64,000 nucleotides of DNA from G963422275 sp963422275 (GTDB taxonomy: Bacteria > Pseudomonadota > Alphaproteobacteria > Rhodobacterales > Rhodobacteraceae), in contig OY729418.1 of the NCBI GenBank assembly GCA_963422275.1, positions 1,302,001-1,366,000 of the forward strand, in the 5' to 3' direction. Of the stretch, positions 1-8,879 are shown in pieces. How positions within the stretch are numbered: the first letter of the stretch is position 1; each line of letters opens with the position of its first letter. The translations under genes were made by a program, and so were the position numbers. Below the pieces are notes generated by a model, which was not told the DNA's origin, made no database searches, and saw nothing but the letters and a program-made list of their open reading frames with translations.

Positions 1-312
1 TTGGTCGAGCACAGCCTTCATTCCATCAGGCTGATATCCCTCGTTGACCATTTGACTGATGATCAAGTCGCGAAAATACTCGTACCTCATTCCCTGCAAG
101 AATTCTCCGGCAAATGCTCGCAATATCTCGCGGCCCTTGAAGTGCTTCTTCCAGCTCTCATTCTGTAAGAACGCTTGGCGAACGCGGCACTCGTATCCGG
201 CGAACCCGTTTGCGCCCAAGGGTCGCACGTCCTCCAAGACGACTGGGACGTCGAAGTGTCCGGTGAGAGAGACCCGGTTCCCGATCCACGCTGCAAGGGG
301 ATGCTTAACCAC
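1..312 (-). CDS. Partial protein downstream of the helix-turn-helix gene, cut by the window edge
   Basis: This frame stays open from a GTG at 312 to the window edge, giving 104 residues. The start overlaps the end of the helix-turn-helix gene by 8 bases, as in a translationally coupled pair. The N-terminus (VKHPLAAWIGNRVSLTGHF, then a PVVLEDVRPLG segment) resembles the short beta-rich leader seen in front of some SNF2-like helicases of defence clusters. Too little is present to name a family. The later part is basic and helical. The function is unknown and the C-terminus lies outside the window. Confidence 0.45.
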   Translation of the reverse strand, partial: MVKHPLAAWIGNRVSLTGHFDVPVVLEDVRPLGANGFAGYECRVRQAFLQNESWKKHFKGREILRAFAGEFLQGMRYEYFRDLIISQMVNEGYQPDGMKAVLDQ

Positions 313-547
313 AATCCAGCTCGTTCCGTCCTTTGGCGTCCACCCTACTCGCCCTACGGCTTGTAGTCACATGGTCAGCGCTGCTCTCCACCCACTCGTC
401 CACCTGCGAAAGCCTGAATCGGAACAGCCGACCGACGCGGTGGGCAGGCAGACCCTGCGTGTCGACCCAGCGGTATACCGTATCTTTGGCTACTCCCAAG
501 TGAGCGGCTACTTCAGCGATGCCGACCCAAGGTTCCTCGGAAATCAT
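305..547 (-). CDS. Excisionase-family helix-turn-helix DNA-binding protein
   Basis: An 80-residue protein. Residues about 8-55 form a MerR/excisionase-type helix-turn-helix (HTH_17): the IAEVAAHLGVAKDTVYRWVD segment, then LPAHRVGRLFRF and VDEWV. Such proteins act as excisionases or as small regulators at the head of mobile or defence modules. Its stop overlaps the start of the next gene on the same strand, so it is probably the first gene of an operon that leaves the window. Family assignment is firm and the role is inferred. Confidence 0.8.
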   Translation of the reverse strand: MISEEPWVGIAEVAAHLGVAKDTVYRWVDTQGLPAHRVGRLFRFRLSQVDEWVESSADHVTTSRRASRVDAKGRNELDCG

Positions 548-746
548 GATTCCACCGACCTCGATTGATTGGAAGACCGTATCGATCCAGACGAAACTAT
601 ACAGAACGTGACGTATACCGTCAAATCCAGAAGCAGCAGGTGCCCGAGAAGGACGAAGACAGAACAGTGGGCAGTCAACGCAGACTCAGCCGAGATTCGG
701 GTGCGGTGTGCTCTAGCGCGGGACTCGCCGGTAAGGATCGTTCCAG

Positions 747-1079
747 CTACTCGGAACCTTGTTCTGGACCGGACCGTGACGGCGGCGAGTTGGCGATCGA
801 CTCGGGCACCAATGACGAAACGAACTGCAGAATTTCGTCGACCTCATCCGTACGGCCGTCTGCAATGAGGTCGCGCCGCAGGACTTGGGCGGCAAACAGC
901 GCGGCCTTCGCGACCTAGATATCGAGCTCGGTGCGCGGCCATTCACGGCGGTCGAGGGCCTCCATGACGAGTTCGACCACGAGCCGGTTCGCCGAAACAT
1001 CTCGATCTTTGGCGATCTTTTCGATGCGCACCCACTGCTCCGGCGTGACCCGGATGGTCCTCGTCAGCGTCTCCGCCAT
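747..1079 (-). pseudogene. Decayed ribbon-helix-helix-like DNA-binding protein (copy 1)
   Basis: From an ATG at 1079 the frame reads MAETLTRTIRVTPEQWVRIE and about 32 more residues, then meets a TAG at about 915-917. In the same frame the sequence continues as VAKAALFAAQVLRRDLIADG and TDEVDEILQF, then needs a one-base shift to continue to a stop at 747. The gene at 32111-32815 has the same order without these lesions (RVMSDQWNRIE, SLFAAQAIARGLIAAGR, EVEEIRQF), which shows what was lost. The N-terminal strand and helix look like a ribbon-helix-helix DNA-binding domain. Either a 52-residue protein is made or the gene is dead. Confidence 0.55.
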
Positions 1080-1279
1080 CGGTCTCTTGGCATCCTCCCG
1101 AGCAAGTCCCGTCGCCATACGGTACGACAGCTCTGCCGAAATTCTTAGTGATCGGTGCATCGCCGGGCATCCCTTGATGCGACAATTCCGGCCCGATGTC
1201 GGTTCCGGTGAAGCAGTCGGATTGAGTGCCCGGTAGGAAATCTCCTGGACCGACGCGCATGCTCCCGTAACACGCGAAA

Positions 1280-1366
1280 CGCCCGATCGGGCGCACGGTT
1301 TGCAAGGCGTTGATTCGGCCGGTGAATTCCAGCAGTCAATCTGAGTGCTCTGGGCACCCGATCGGG
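1280..1366. promoter_or_regulatory. Pair of CCGATCGG-centred palindromes upstream of the decayed RHH gene
   Basis: A perfect 14-base palindrome CGCCCGATCGGGCG lies at 1280-1293. A shorter copy, CCCGATCGGG, lies at 1357-1366. The first is about 200 bases upstream of the copy 1 ribbon-helix-helix start. The paralogue near 32.8 kb has CACCGATCGGTG at 33046-33057, about 230 bases upstream of its start. The arms differ but pairing is kept, which suggests an operator or a structured site. The role is inferred. Confidence 0.35.
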
Positions 1367-1416
1367 CGCGACTCGGCCCAACAACACCTTGAAGGTATAA
1401 GTCGTTGAAATTGCAT

Positions 1417-1806
1417 CTAAATGCATGACAGGCGCGCGCTTGGCACTCCCCGCAGCCTGCTACGTGTGGTGTGAGACCCAAGGCCGCCCCCGTGCGGTCG
1501 GGACGGCCGGAGCTGCGGCATCAAGGTTCGGGGAATCGGCGCCGGAGGACCCGGCGAGCGAGCCGCCAGCGCCTCGAACAGGCGCTCCCGCACCCCTTGC
1601 CTGGCCCAGCGGTTGCAGACTGTCGCATGCGGCCCGCAGCGTTCCGGAAGATCGCGCCACGGCGTGCCGGTGCGCAGGATGTGAAAGATCCCGCTGATCG
1701 CCCGCCGGTCGTCCACCCGCGGAACGCCCCGCGGCTTGTCAGGCAGCAACGGCGAGATGATCGCCCATTCCGCATCCGTCAGATCGTGCCGGCCCTGCAT
1801 CCTCAA
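1417..1806 (-). mobile_element. IS5-family transposase, 5' fragment
   Basis: The first about 85 residues match the N-terminal DUF4096-type domain of IS5-family (IS427-like) transposases: HDLTDAEWAIISPLLPDK, then AISGIFHILRTGTPWRDLPE and a C-x3-A-x-x-RW region. The homologous part ends there and the rest of the frame (proline- and arginine-rich) is not transposase-like. The catalytic DDE core is missing. This is a truncated, inactive copy. Confidence 0.7.
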
Positions 1807-2154
1807 GCTCCCACTGTTTGGAAGCTTGAATCACATCAGAGCCGGAAAGAAATCCCTTTTCCCCTTATGAGTACACGACCTAGACGCGCCAGCGCCGTTG
1901 CCCTGCGAGTCCCGGCCGGAGCGTCAGCGGAGGACCCCTTTAGGGGTTGGCCAGTGAGCACGTGTGGGACAGGGCCAACGTCGGGATGAGTGCCCCTATC
2001 CCCATTGACGGACGTGCTTTTTTGGCAAGCGGAGCGCGCAGCGAGCGTGCAAGCGGAGCATCCGTGTTTGCAGTCAACCCGGACTCGGGGGTTGAAGGCG
2101 GTCTACCGGTATTTCATCCAGCGACGTTCACTGATTTCTCCACAGGCCCGACAA
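1807..2154. other. Spacer without a recognisable gene
   Basis: No reading frame here resembles a protein. The stretch lies between the outer end of the IS5 fragment and the end of the IS110 tail fused to the integrase, so it probably holds IS end sequence. A short imperfect repeat around GCAAGCGGAGC occurs twice near 2028-2070. Confidence 0.3.
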
Positions 2155-2813
2155 TCATGCAGTGATCGGAGTGGGAGCGGACGGCGCCCACTCGCGGTCC
2201 TCGCGCACGAGCACGTTGGCGAGGATGATGAGCTTGCGCATGACGGCCACCACCGCAACCTTGTGCGGCTTCACCTTGTAGCGGCGCACCGACCGGCACG
2301 GGTTCCGACCCGGCGGACGCATCTCCCAGAGCTCGGCCATGTTGAACATCTTCACCAGGATGTCGACCGTCTGGTTTGCCACCGTGGGCATGTCGCTCAG
2401 CCCGAACTGGAACCTGAGGATGTGCTTCTTCAGCATGAGGCCGTAGTGCTTGATGGTATTGGGCTTGCAGTGCATCGCGACGCACTCGCGCTCGTAGCGT
2501 TCGGCCAGAGCGGCCACGGTCGGCTCGGGTTGGGGCTCCTGCTCGACGGGCGGCAGTCCGGCCTTGAGGCATACGATGATGTTCGCGGCGTCCTTGCGGG
2601 TTTGGTCGGGCGCGATGTCTCCGTGATGGCCGACCGTGAAGCGCTTGGACTTGCCGTTGGCCCGCGTCTGCACTACGTAGATCTTGCGCCCCGTCGGATA
2701 GACACGAATGCCGAACCCGGGAGCTCGCTGTCCCAGAACACCGCGTCCTTGCCGTTGACCGCGAGGCGGTCCACGATGCGCTTGGTGAGCGCTCGGTACT
2801 GGCGTTCGGGCAT
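2155..2813 (-). pseudogene. Tyrosine integrase truncated and fused to an IS110-type transposase tail
   Basis: The start MPERQYRALTKRIVDRLAV and the next residues are an integrase arm-binding (DUF4102) N-terminus. A missing base near 2717, at the codons for PG, shifts the frame; it then reads FGIRVYPTGRKIYVVQTRAN and a core-binding domain (TVAALAERYERE ... CKPNTIKHYGLMLKKHI). Shortly after NPCRSVRRYKVKPHK the catalytic domain should begin. Instead the frame continues VAVVAVMRKLIILANVLV, the conserved C-terminal helix of IS110/IS116/IS902 transposases, and stops at 2155. The catalytic R-H-R-Y domain is absent. The join seems to use the shared KPHK coding sequence. The product cannot recombine DNA. 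Confidence 0.75.
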
Positions 2814-3001
2814 GGCGGTGCTCCTCGACGATAGGGGCGCTCTTCGGTTCGCCGGATTGGGCAGGCTCCAGAGGGGTTTCGACCCAGCAAGCAAACCGAA
2901 AGCGACTGGCCGAAAATCGGGGCGTATTGAAGTGCATCCGAGGCAGGAGCGCAAGGGGTCGAATGGACCGTGAAGATCGGAAATATAGATTATTTACAAT
3001 G

Positions 3002-3010
3002 TGTTATACT
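3002..3010 (+). promoter_or_regulatory. Possible extended -10 promoter of the PIN-domain gene
   Basis: TGTTATACT at 3002-3010 fits an extended -10 element (TG-n-TATACT), about 43 bases upstream of the PIN gene start and inside a locally AT-rich stretch. There is no convincing -35 box. Confidence 0.25.
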
Positions 3011-3052
3011 ATCCAAGTGCACCCCAGAGCACGCTGGCGCAGGCAGGGCTAG

Positions 3053-3562
3053 GTGTCGGATAAAGTGAGTTGCCTTCTAGACACAAACGTCATCTTGGAG
3101 TGTTACCAGACTGGTTTGTGGCGCGCACTCGCAGGCGGCTACCAAGTGGACACCGTCGAGGATTGCGTGACTGAAACGCAAACTGGCTTTCAACTTCGAC
3201 AACCAGAACGACAGATCGACGAGTTGGCATTGCGCGTGTCGCTGGCAGCGGTACATGTCGTCGGGGACCAAGAGAGTGCCAAACTGACTGTGCGGATCCC
3301 CGGCATCGCCTTGGATAGGGGGGAGGCATCGCTCTGGGCACATGCGTTCCACCGAGACGACGCTTGGCTATTGTGCGGGCCCGACAAAGCAAGTCTTCGC
3401 TTCGGGATACTTCTCGGATTCCGCAAGCGGCTGGTGTCTCTGGAACGACTGTTCGACGATATCGGCTATCGACCAGCCTCCAAACTGAGAGCAGCATATA
3501 CAAGGAATTGGCACAAAAGAACAGTTGGCCAACTGATTTTGACCGAGGGAGGGAGACTGTGA
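3053..3562 (+). CDS. PIN-domain-like protein (putative ribonuclease)
   Basis: 169 residues. The N-terminus CLLDTNVILECYQTGLW carries the first acidic residue and Asn of a PIN nuclease fold. A central Glu in DRGEASLWAHAF and an Asp in CGPDKASLRFG could supply the other metal ligands. PIN proteins are Mg-dependent RNases, often VapC-type toxins, but this one is longer than a usual VapC (about 130 residues) and has no adjacent antitoxin gene on the same strand. A promoter-like -10 lies upstream. The gene appears intact within a field of IS debris. The fold is likely; toxin activity is inferred. Confidence 0.65.
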   Translation: MSDKVSCLLDTNVILECYQTGLWRALAGGYQVDTVEDCVTETQTGFQLRQPERQIDELALRVSLAAVHVVGDQESAKLTVRIPGIALDRGEASLWAHAFHRDDAWLLCGPDKASLRFGILLGFRKRLVSLERLFDDIGYRPASKLRAAYTRNWHKRTVGQLILTEGGRL

Positions 3563-3879
3563 ATTACCGCCCGTCGTGGCGATCGACTGGCTTTCAGGAA
3601 CAGGCGGGAACGGAATTCAGAACGCGGCTGCTTGGACCCCAAGCCATGATTGATCCCCATTGTCTAGAGGCGGCACGGTGTGGCGCACGCTGGACATTAC
3701 CGCATTTTGCACCCGTTCCAGTTGCGTTCGACGCAAGGCATGCGGCTTCTCGGCACAGGCATGTCGCAGGCGGCGGAAATTAACATCCGAGAACATGATT
3801 TGAGACTGTTGCGGAATGTGCCCCTCAGCCATTGACATGTCGCGTCGAAGGGCAGCAAGCATTTGTCATGACGTTCAGT
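3563..3879. other. Spacer with an unplaced minus-strand frame
   Basis: A minus-strand frame at 3617-3862 (81 residues, beginning MLAALRRDMSMAEGHI) is open and rich in Arg, but I cannot match it to a family and it has no good ribosome binding site. It may be the 3' part of a degraded gene. The surroundings are IS remnants. Confidence 0.2.
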
Positions 3880-4150
3880 TGAGGAAGAGACCGATGGATT
3901 TCTTCATGACAGTGGTGGCCGACTGCACGGCGCGAAGGGTGCTTGCCGACAAGGGGCTGTCCAGCGCCGCCAACCGCGCCTGCCTGGCCAAGGCGGGGAT
4001 CATGTTCCGGGCTTCCCGGGGACATCCCCTGTGCCGGCACAGCAGCCGGTTCAACTGGCTGATGTCGCGGCGGCCTGAGGCCGGAAGGCGAAATGCCGAG
4101 AAGACGCCCGCTTTCACAACAGTCTTGGTGCGGGAATCATTTATTGAACT
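3880..4150 (+). mobile_element. IS5-family transposase, 3' remnant
   Basis: The frame reads VLADKGLSSAANRACLAKA, then IMFRASRGHPL and RFNWLMSRR. This is the C-terminal part of an IS5-type DDE transposase, where ADKGY-SSAANR and a final RF-x-RLISRRR motif are typical. The glutamate-bearing segment that should follow is missing. The end sequence (GAAAGCGGGCG-like, near 4105-4120 on the reverse strand) recurs at about 16490, so at least two relics of one element exist here. Confidence 0.55.
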
Positions 4151-4203
4151 GTTGTGAAATTCTTGTCCATCTGATGCGCAACTGACGCGAAATTAATATA
4201 GTT

Positions 4204-4231
4204 TTGCAAATACTTCACAATCGGCTATTCT
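4204..4231 (+). promoter_or_regulatory. Possible sigma70-like promoter of the BCCT transporter gene
   Basis: TTGCAA at 4204-4209 and TATTCT at 4226-4231 are 16 bases apart in an AT-rich stretch, about 80 bases upstream of the transporter start. This is a weak consensus match with no other support. Confidence 0.3.
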
Positions 4232-4309
4232 AATTCCCGTGGGAGGCGCTCGCCGGGCGGTCCGTCAGGGCGTTATTTCCCGGTAGCAAGGCATAGGGAG
4301 GATGTCCGA

Positions 4310-6001
4310 ATGTCTTCCGTCAATTCAAGGGCCGGCCTTGTCGCGAAGTCTGGATTCTTCACCGGGTTGCACCCCGGAATGGGAATCGCGGCGAAAGCGA
4401 TGGTCGTAGCATTTGTCCTTTTCACAATTATCAACGTCGATTTTGCTGGCAACGTCTACAGCACTCTCAGAGGCTGGGTCGAAAGCGGCTTGAGCTGGTA
4501 CTACATAACGACGGTCACGGTGCTCTTCGCCATCTGCGTGTTTCTCATGTTCTCCAAATGGGGAAAGGTGAAACTTGGCGACGACGACAGCAAGCCAGAA
4601 TTCAAAAACTTTTCGTGGTTTGCAATGCTGTTTTCCGCCGGTGTCGGCATTGGAATCCTGTTCTTCGGGGTTGCCGAGCCGGTTTTCTATTTCGATAATT
4701 CCGGCGCGTTCGGCTATCCAAACAACCCGCATGCGGACAACCAAGGCCATACGGAGATGACGATTCTCCGGGCAGTCGATGCAATGCGGGTCACCTTTTT
4801 CCACTGGGGATTCCATGCATGGGCCGTCTACGTGGTGGTCGGGCTCTGCCTCGCATATTTCGGATTCCGGAAAAAGTTGCCGCTTACGCTCCGGTCGTCG
4901 CTCCACCCGCTTATCGGCGACCGCATCTACGGACCGATTGGGCACGCAGTCGATCTGCTTGCGGTTTTCGGGACTGTGTTCGGTGTCGCGACTTCGCTTG
5001 GCCTCGGTGTCAGCCAGATGGCAACCGGACTCAATGTTCTCTTCGGCATAAGCGACGGCATTGTCACCAAGCTGGTGCTGATACTCGTAATATCGGTAAT
5101 TGCGACGCTTTCCGCAGTGTCTGGGGTCGGAAAGGGCATCCGGATCATTTCGGAGTGGAACATCTGGCTCTCGATCATCCTGCTCGCGGCGTTTGTAGCG
5201 GTTGGACCGTTCACGTGGCTGATGAGCTTCTTCGTGACTGCGCTCGGCGATTATCTGTGGAATTTCATTCCCTTGGGATTCTGGACCGCCAACGACAGCC
5301 CCGAGGTCGCCTGGCAGGGAGGATGGACAATCTTCTACTGGGGTTGGTGGATTTCTTGGGCGCCCTTCGTGGGAATGTTCATTGCCCGCATCTCGCGGGG
5401 GCGGACCATCCGCGAATTCATGGTCGGAGTGATGTTCGTTCCAACGACGATTGCCTTCTTCTGGCTGTGCATGTTCGGTGGCAACGCTATCTGGCAGGAA
5501 CTCAACGCCGCTGGTGGACCGGCAACCGAGGGTGGCGCCGACATAATTCTAACGGTTCGCAGTTGGGACCTTCCCGGTGCGCTCTACACAACGATCGGCA
5601 ACCTCGGAACCACGTCTTGGCTGGGCGATTTGAGTTGGATTTCGTGGCCGATATCTGCGTTGGCAACCGTGCTTCTCGCCTCTTGGTTCATTACCTCCTC
5701 GGATTCGGGAACCCTTGTCATCACGACAATGCTCTCCATGGGTGACGATAATCCACCAAAGATGTTCAGGATCATCTGGGGGCTCGGAGAGGGATTCGTC
5801 GCAGGCGTGCTGTTGCTTGCCGGAGGTCTTGCTGCGCTGCAAACGGCGTCAATTGCTGCGGGTTTCCCGATTTCGTTCATTTTGCTTGCAATGGCTTGGG
5901 GCTTGATAAAGTCGCTGTCCGAGGATTCTGCCGCAGTGCCGGGCCCGGAAGAAGAATTCGCGCCAGACGGAACTCGCATGGCACAGGACCTGCACGCCTG
6001 A
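4310..6001 (+). CDS. BCCT-family transporter (betaine/choline/carnitine type)
   Basis: 563 residues, close to the usual BCCT length, with about 12 hydrophobic segments. It shows the family signatures: WFAMLFSAGVGIGILFFGVAEP (about residues 100-122), then WGFHAWAVYV, and the WISWAPFVGMFIARISRGR helix near residue 350, which carries the Trp-rich quaternary-amine site. These carriers import glycine betaine, choline, carnitine or DMSP driven by Na+ or H+ and act in osmoprotection or as nutrient uptake. The start is preceded by AGGGAGG at a good distance. A strong hairpin follows, so the gene is probably a single transcription unit. The substrate cannot be fixed from sequence. Confidence 0.93.
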   Translation: MSSVNSRAGLVAKSGFFTGLHPGMGIAAKAMVVAFVLFTIINVDFAGNVYSTLRGWVESGLSWYYITTVTVLFAICVFLMFSKWGKVKLGDDDSKPEFKNFSWFAMLFSAGVGIGILFFGVAEPVFYFDNSGAFGYPNNPHADNQGHTEMTILRAVDAMRVTFFHWGFHAWAVYVVVGLCLAYFGFRKKLPLTLRSSLHPLIGDRIYGPIGHAVDLLAVFGTVFGVATSLGLGVSQMATGLNVLFGISDGIVTKLVLILVISVIATLSAVSGVGKGIRIISEWNIWLSIILLAAFVAVGPFTWLMSFFVTALGDYLWNFIPLGFWTANDSPEVAWQGGWTIFYWGWWISWAPFVGMFIARISRGRTIREFMVGVMFVPTTIAFFWLCMFGGNAIWQELNAAGGPATEGGADIILTVRSWDLPGALYTTIGNLGTTSWLGDLSWISWPISALATVLLASWFITSSDSGTLVITTMLSMGDDNPPKMFRIIWGLGEGFVAGVLLLAGGLAALQTASIAAGFPISFILLAMAWGLIKSLSEDSAAVPGPEEEFAPDGTRMAQDLHA

Positions 6002-6045
6002 AGCGACAGCCATGTCTCCCGGCTCGCAGGAGCTGCATCAAATCG

Positions 6046-6077
6046 GACGAGGGCGGAACCTTGGTTCCGCCCTCGTC
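6046..6077 (+). terminator. Hairpin terminator after the BCCT gene
   Basis: A perfect 15-base inverted repeat (arms 6046-6060 and 6063-6077, GACGAGGGCGGAACC and its complement) with only two bases between them. No clear T-run follows. It lies between the convergent BCCT and proline iminopeptidase genes and may end both transcripts. Confidence 0.7.
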
Positions 6078-6128
6078 AGTTGTCCGGGGATAACAGCACG
6101 GCTCTCTTTGCCTGGCAAGGCATTGAGA

Positions 6129-7091
6129 TCAAAATCCCAGACCCGGGAGACCCCGGCGGAATTCGTCCATGGTTGAGAGAAGCTCTCTGCTGATGTTCGG
6201 TTCTGACAATGCGTGACCTGCCGCAGGCACTATTCGCAAGTCTCCCGCGGGCCATTGTTCCGCAAGAGAGTGCGCCGCTTGCGGCGGGCAAACCATGTCG
6301 TAGCGCCCTTGCACGATGATTCCCGGAACATCCTTCAAGCGATGCATCCGGCTGAGTATCTGGCCTTCGCTTCCAAGAAATCCACCATTCATGAAGTAAT
6401 GGTTCTCCAATCGCGCGAAAGCCCGGGCATATTCGTCCGGCCACCCTGGATTTTGAAGCGGTCTTTCAAGGCCTGAAGTGGCATTCTCCCACGCGAACCA
6501 TGAATGGGCAAACCGCTTCTCCTCCTGCCTGTTCCCGCTGAACAGGCGCCTGTTGTATGCCTTGATCAGATTGTCTCGTTCATTTTCGGGAATCGGCGCA
6601 ACAAACTTGCCCCACAGATCTGGCCAGAACTTCGCAGCGCCGCCGCCGTAAAACCAGTCAAGTTCGCCTTGCGTCATCAAGAACACACCGCGAAGAACGA
6701 GACAGGCAGCCCGCTCCGGGTGCTCTTGGGCGTAAACCAAAGCAAGCGTCGCGCCCCATGAGCCACCGAACAGAATCCAGCGCTCGATGTCCAACTCTCT
6801 TCGAATCCTCTCAATGTCCGACACGAGATGGGCGGTCGTGTTGGCATGAACGGACGCATAGGGACGCGAGCGTCCGCAACCCCGCTGGTCGAACAGAATG
6901 GCACGGTAGATTTCCGGGTCGAAGTATCGACGCATCATCGACGAGCATCCAGCTCCTGGACCGCCATGAAGAACAAGCACCGGTGCGCCAGTCGGCGCAC
7001 CGCATTGCTCGACATACACATCATGTTCTTCCCCTACCGACAGAATCCGTTTGTCGAATGGCTTGGCTGCCGGATAAAGATGATTTGACAA
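6129..7091 (-). CDS. pip: Proline iminopeptidase
   Basis: An alpha/beta-hydrolase (S33 family) that removes N-terminal proline from peptides in the cytoplasm. The oxyanion region VLVLHGGPGAGCS, the nucleophile elbow FGGSWGATLAL (Ser), the catalytic Asp in GRYDMVCPP and the catalytic His in AAGHALSEPN are all present, as is FDQRGCGRS. The start is uncertain. Homologues begin a few residues before LYP, which fits a TTG at 7091 (MSNHLYPAAKPFDKRI). An ATG at 7166 would add 25 residues and overlap the divergent ubiG start. The gene is divergent from ubiG. Confidence 0.9.
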   Translation of the reverse strand: MSNHLYPAAKPFDKRILSVGEEHDVYVEQCGAPTGAPVLVLHGGPGAGCSSMMRRYFDPEIYRAILFDQRGCGRSRPYASVHANTTAHLVSDIERIRRELDIERWILFGGSWGATLALVYAQEHPERAACLVLRGVFLMTQGELDWFYGGGAAKFWPDLWGKFVAPIPENERDNLIKAYNRRLFSGNRQEEKRFAHSWFAWENATSGLERPLQNPGWPDEYARAFARLENHYFMNGGFLGSEGQILSRMHRLKDVPGIIVQGRYDMVCPPQAAHSLAEQWPAGDLRIVPAAGHALSEPNISRELLSTMDEFRRGLPGLGF

Positions 7092-7164
7092 GACCGAATG
7101 GTGTCTCAACCTGTCCGGGCCTCCGTATTGAATCAAGACGCACCGTTCATATAATCTTAACGGC

Positions 7165-7938
7165 ATGAAGCGGAGCAGTTCAATGCAGCCAAATTCATCG
7201 ACGGACCCGGCCGAAATCGCCAAATTCGAGAAGATGGCCTCGGAATGGTGGAACCCTCACGGAAGCTTCAGGCCACTGCACATGCTGAATCCTTGCCGAC
7301 TCGGCTACATTAACAGTCAAATCGAGACCGAATTTGATCGTGACTTGCGCGACAATCTGCCGTTCACGGGCCTCAAGATCGTGGACATCGGCTGCGGCGG
7401 AGGACTGCTTTCCGAGCCGATGGCGCGCCTTGGCGCGACAGTCACCGGAATCGATGCGGCGGAAAGGAACATTCCGATCGCTCAGTCGCATGCAAAATGC
7501 TCCAGACTGGAAATTGAATACCTTCACGCGACCGCCGGACAGCTTGTCTCCGACGGCCGGAAATTCGATGTCGTTCTGAACATGGAGGTGGTGGAACACG
7601 TTCCTGAACCGCTCACGTTTCTGGTGGACTGCCAGCGTCTCATGAACCCGGGAGGCCTGATGGTCTGCTCGACAATCAACCGCAATCCGAAAAGCTTTGT
7701 CATGGCAATCGTCGGCGCAGAGTACGTACTCGGATGGCTGCCGAAAGGAACGCACGACTGGGGCAAATTCCTGAAACCGGAAGAGCTGTCCGGCCTCCTG
7801 CAGGCTGCAGAGTTCGAGCCGGTGGACGTCAAGGGATTCGTTTTCAACCCCTTCCGTTGGGAATGGAAGGTGTCTGCAAGCGATTTCTCCGTGAACTACG
7901 TCACTGCAAGCGTGAAGCCGGTTGTTTCGGGAAATTAG
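7165..7938 (+). CDS. ubiG: UbiG, ubiquinone O-methyltransferase
   Basis: Bifunctional SAM-dependent O-methyltransferase of ubiquinone synthesis, acting on 2-polyprenyl-6-hydroxyphenol and 3-demethylubiquinol. The family's start segment AEIAKFEKMASEWWNPHGSF is present, then the SAM motif VDIGCGGGLLSEPMARLGA (about residue 73), GIDAAERNI, and the NMEVVEHVPEP post-motif. The C-terminal KGTHDWGKFLKPEEL is also typical of UbiG. Starts at 7165 or 7183 (MQPNSS) are possible. Length 257 is normal. It is divergent from pip. Confidence 0.95.
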   Translation: MKRSSSMQPNSSTDPAEIAKFEKMASEWWNPHGSFRPLHMLNPCRLGYINSQIETEFDRDLRDNLPFTGLKIVDIGCGGGLLSEPMARLGATVTGIDAAERNIPIAQSHAKCSRLEIEYLHATAGQLVSDGRKFDVVLNMEVVEHVPEPLTFLVDCQRLMNPGGLMVCSTINRNPKSFVMAIVGAEYVLGWLPKGTHDWGKFLKPEELSGLLQAAEFEPVDVKGFVFNPFRWEWKVSASDFSVNYVTASVKPVVSGN

Positions 7939-8008
7939 GCTTGGGCGCCGGTTCCGCCGGTCTTTCGGCATCGTTACCGATGCATTCTTGGAGATTAACG
8001 CGCCGACA

Positions 8009-8824
8009 ATGCAACCTCGAAAGAATTTCGCCGACCGCAAGGCCCTAGCAATGCACCGGCACAGAGCCGCTCGGCCGCCTGGTCCGGACCAGTTCGTGAA
8101 CACACAGGCCGTTCAGGAGATCCGCTGCCGTCTGCACGAGATAAACCGACATTTCGAAAGTGTCGCTGTCGTTTCGGGATTTCCCGAAATCTGGCGCAGC
8201 CATTTTCCGGAAGCGACTTCGGTTCAAGACGACGAGACGCTAGCTCTCGAGGAATCGGGCCATGACCTGGTGATCCATGCCATGGCTCTGCACTGGGCCA
8301 ATGATCCTGTCGGCCAGCTGGTCCAGTGCCGGAGGGCCTTGGTGTCGGACGGGTTGATGGTCGCGGCCTTTTTTGGAGGCGGCACACTGGCTGAACTTAG
8401 GACTTCAATAATGGAAGCAGAACTCTCTCTCCGTGGCGGTGCCAGTCCTCGCGTGGCTCCAATGGGGGAAGTCCGCGACCTCGGAGGATTGCTGCAGCGA
8501 GCAGGATTCACGCGGCCCGTAGCCGACCGGGTCAAGCTGGATTTGTCTTACAGTTCGATGGCTTCCTTGATGCGCGATCTTCGCTCTCTAGGCGAAACGA
8601 ATGCGCTGGCATCACGATCAACTGCTTTCTCCACGAGAACGCTCTTCGAAGAGGCCTCCAAAATTTACGCTCGGAACTTCTCTGACGATCAGGGAAGGTT
8701 GCACGCAACCCTCGAATTAATTTTCCTGACTGGATGGGCACCGATCCCTGACCAACGGCAGCCAGGCTCGGCCATGATGAAATCCGAGGGTATCTTGAAA
8801 AATCGGAGAATGGACTCGAATTGA
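8009..8824 (+). CDS. Class I SAM-dependent methyltransferase (NDUFAF5/BioC-like)
   Basis: The N-terminal DRKALAMHRHRAARPPG segment is typical of an alphaproteobacterial family related to NDUFAF5 and BioC. It is followed by a methyltransferase-like core with ALHWANDPVGQLVQCRRAL (the post-motif II helix) and by MVAAFFGGGTLAELR and MGEVRDLGGLLQRAGF. The glycine-rich SAM motif I is poorly conserved; the usual DxGxGxG is not evident, so catalysis is uncertain. The ATG at 8009 matches the family start, although the frame is open from 7922. NDUFAF5-like proteins modify a complex I subunit; that role here is inference. Confidence 0.75.
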   Translation: MQPRKNFADRKALAMHRHRAARPPGPDQFVNTQAVQEIRCRLHEINRHFESVAVVSGFPEIWRSHFPEATSVQDDETLALEESGHDLVIHAMALHWANDPVGQLVQCRRALVSDGLMVAAFFGGGTLAELRTSIMEAELSLRGGASPRVAPMGEVRDLGGLLQRAGFTRPVADRVKLDLSYSSMASLMRDLRSLGETNALASRSTAFSTRTLFEEASKIYARNFSDDQGRLHATLELIFLTGWAPIPDQRQPGSAMMKSEGILKNRRMDSN

Positions 8825-8879
8825 AAGGCACGGCAATGTCGGCTTTTGCGGCATGCTCAAATTTGGAGTGCGATCAAGC

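Noticed and set aside
1990..2973. Plus-strand frame of 327 codons opposite the integrase
   Set aside because: Its sequence is low-quality His/Arg/Leu-rich translation of the antisense strand; the minus strand clearly encodes the integrase domains.
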